Below, piece by piece: positions 62,634-64,000 of a stretch of 64,000 bases of DNA. The translations under genes and the position numbers were made by a program. Numbering within the stretch: position 1 is the stretch's first letter; each line of letters starts with the position of its first letter. The notes beneath the pieces are model-generated. The model was given only the letters and a program-made list of their open reading frames with translations, made no database searches and had not been told where the DNA came from. The stretch lies in contig NC_079881.1 in assembly GCF_029227915.1 (NCBI RefSeq), positions 31,287,501-31,351,500 on the forward strand, read 5' to 3'. Source of the DNA: Hydractinia symbiolongicarpus (lineage: Eukaryota > Cnidaria > Hydrozoa > Anthoathecata > Hydractiniidae).

Positions 62634-64000
62634 AGTTGACAGTCCAAATTTAGTTCAATTAAGTCCCACAGTCAATAGTTTCATAGTTAAAAGCGATGCA
62701 ACCTAGTAATATCAGGGAAATGTCGCTAAATACATGTTGGTACGAATATGTGACCCAACCGTTGTAACTCAAACGAAGTGACACCGTTAGAAAGTCAATA
62801 AAATGTAGTTTTTGAAACTGTTGCTATTTCTTCAGCGCGCGATAACGGCTAGGATTGGTCCCACAGTAATAAATTGACTTTTTTATCTTAGTTCTTAAAT
62901 GAAGCGGTACCACAGCGCCCAGTGTAATCGCTGAGTTTCGGCAATCATGTCAAATTAAGAAGAATGTTATTTCTTGGAGTCCAATTGTCTCATTTATCAC
63001 ATTTATCAGGTCACAGTCCAAAGTTAGTTCAATTAAGTCCCACAGTCAATCGTTTCATTGTTTAAAGCGATGCAACCTAGTAATATCAGAAAAATATCGC
63101 TAAATACATGTTGGTACGAATATGTGGCCCAACCGTTGTAACTCAAACGAAGTGACACCGTTAAAAAGTCAATGAAATGTAGTTTTTGAAACTGTTGCTA
63201 TTTCTTCAGCGCGCGATAACGGCTAGGATTGGTCCCACAGTAATAAAATGACTTTTTTATCTTAGTTCTTCAATGAAGCGGTACCACAGCGCCCAGTGTA
63301 ATCGCTGAGTTTTGGCAATCATGTCAAATTAAGAAGAATGTTATTTCTTGGAGTCCAATTGTCTCATTTATCACATTTATCAGGTCACAGTCCAAAGTTA
63401 GTTCAATTAAGTCCCACAGTCAATCGTTTCATTTTTTAAAGCGATGCAACCTAGTAATATCAGAAAAATACCGCTAAATACATGTTGGTACGAGTATGCG
63501 ACCCAACCGTTGTAACTCAAACGGACTGACACCGTTAGAAAGTCAATGAAATGTAGTTTTTGAAACTGTTGTTATTTCTTCAGCGCGCGATAACGGCTAG
63601 GATTCGTCCCACAGTGAAAAAATGACTTTTTTATCTTAATTCTTAAATGAAGCGGTACCACAGCGCCCAGTGTAATTGCTGAGTTTCGGCAATCATGTCA
63701 AATTAAGAATAATGTTATTTCTTGGAGTCCAATTTTCTCATTTATCACATTTATTAGGTCACAGTCCAAAGTTAGTTCGATTAAGTCCCACAGTCAATCG
63801 TTTCATTGTTAAAAGCGATGCAACTTAGTAATATCAGAAAAATATCGCTAAATACATGTTGGTACCAATATGTGACCCAACCGTTGTAACTCAAACGGAG
63901 TGACACCGTTAGAAATCAATGAAATGTAGTTTTTGAAACTGTTGCTATTTGTTCAGGGCGCGATAACGGCTAGGATTGGTCCCACAGTAAAAAATGACTT
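62634..64000. repeat. Right edge: three 374-bp monomers and a partial copy
   Basis: Starts at 62634, 63008, 63382 and 63756. The first belongs to the CAATAGTTTCATAG family. The first two share CACAGTAATAAA and TCTTAGTTCTT; the second and third have TTTAAAGCGATGC. The last is cut by the window edge after 245 bp; it starts in the AGTTCGATTAAG style and continues like the copy at 60778 (TTGGTACCAATATG, TTTGTTCAGG). The array clearly continues beyond the window. Confidence 0.9.

Larger units (their letters stand above)
1..64000. repeat. Tandem satellite array, 373-bp mean monomer, fills the window
   Basis: The whole window is a head-to-tail array of one monomer, with no break, inversion or foreign insertion. 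Using AGGTCACAGTCC and its variants (AGGTTACAG, AGTTGACAG, AGGTGACAG, AGGTCGCAG) as the anchor I placed 172 monomer starts, from 3 to 63756. Spacings run from 359 to 384 bp; 374 is commonest. Landmarks in monomer order are GTCCCACAG, AAGCGATGCAACC, TATCGCTAAATAC, GTTGTAACTCAAACGG, GAAACTGTCGC, CAGCGCGCGATAACGG, a second GTCCCACAG, a short A-run and T-run, CCACAGCGCCCAGTG, GGCAATCATGTC, and CATTTATCA twice. Organisation of this kind is known from eukaryotic centromeric and pericentromeric satellites; a centromeric role here is inference. I do not recognise the family. Confidence 0.99.

Noticed and set aside
1-64000. CENP-B-box-like motif
   Set aside because: I looked for TTCG followed by A and CGGG at the CENP-B spacing. 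TTCGGCAATCATGTC and similar stretches lack the CGGG end. No match found by eye.
1-64000. Hammerhead ribozyme core, known from some animal satellites
   Set aside because: ACTGACACCGTTAGAAAGTC superficially resembles CTGANGA...GAAA but lacks the GA after CTGAN. The minus-strand CTGATAAATG also lacks the required G. No complete core seen.
1-64000. CRISPR array or bacterial repeat
   Set aside because: There are no short repeats with unique spacers; the whole 374-bp unit is repeated and no cas-like gene is present.
1-64000. Transposon, LTR or terminal inverted repeats within the array
   Set aside because: Every monomer start from 3 to 63756 is found at 359-384 bp spacing, leaving no room for an insertion. 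The A-runs are internal to the monomer and not poly(A) tails.
1-64000. rRNA or tRNA genes, or 5S-type tandem arrays
   Set aside because: No conserved rRNA or tRNA segment was recognised, and the monomers diverge too freely for a functional RNA gene array.

Overview
The window is one uninterrupted block of tandem satellite DNA. I found no gene, RNA gene, transposon, CRISPR array or unique sequence in it. From base 3 to the end it consists of head-to-tail copies of one monomer, all in the same orientation: 171 complete copies plus a 245-bp partial copy at the right edge. Monomer starts were located one by one with the anchor AGGTCACAGTCC and its variants. The mean spacing is (63756-3)/171, about 373 bp. 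The commonest length is 374 bp, with a second class of about 359 bp.

Long AT-leaning monomers, higher-order repeats and repeated local duplications are typical of eukaryotic centromeric or heterochromatic satellite DNA. CpG is not depleted (about 15 CpG in the 374-bp copy at 377-750), which fits a genome without strong germline CpG methylation, for example many insects and other invertebrates. I do not recognise the family, so species, chromosome and centromeric status are inference.

Layout. 1-3007: the most divergent monomers, with a local triplet. 3008-11928: trimeric higher-order repeat A-B-C (about 1,110 bp). 11929-13768: 733-bp dimer. 14147-18594: a 2,224-bp hexamer present twice with no difference that I could find. 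18595-24592: mixed families ending in a duplicated trimer of about 1,130 bp. 24.3-31.7 kb: a 3,357-bp nonamer duplication whose second copy has two additional monomers. 31680-35430: 751-bp dimers. 35431-40654: trimers with a nested 1,122-bp duplication. 40655-44363: 1,479-bp tetramer. 44364-52965: 374-bp monomers with three 1,122-bp trimers. 52966-57.3 kb: 748-bp dimers inside a 2,995-bp octamer duplication. 57.3-60.4 kb: 1,474-bp tetramer. 60405-64000: mixed tail.

Monomer families differ by linked diagnostic bases, a 14-bp deletion and two alternative 3' cassettes. Cassette I reads GACTTATTAATG... then GCGCTACC. Cassette II reads GACTTTTTTATC... then GCGGTACC. The succession of local periods, chimeric monomers and near-identical blocks is what repeated unequal exchange and conversion would leave. 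The monomer itself seems to be an old dimer of two roughly 187-bp halves. Short open frames occur on both strands, but they are chance read-throughs of the repeat and are not annotated as genes.
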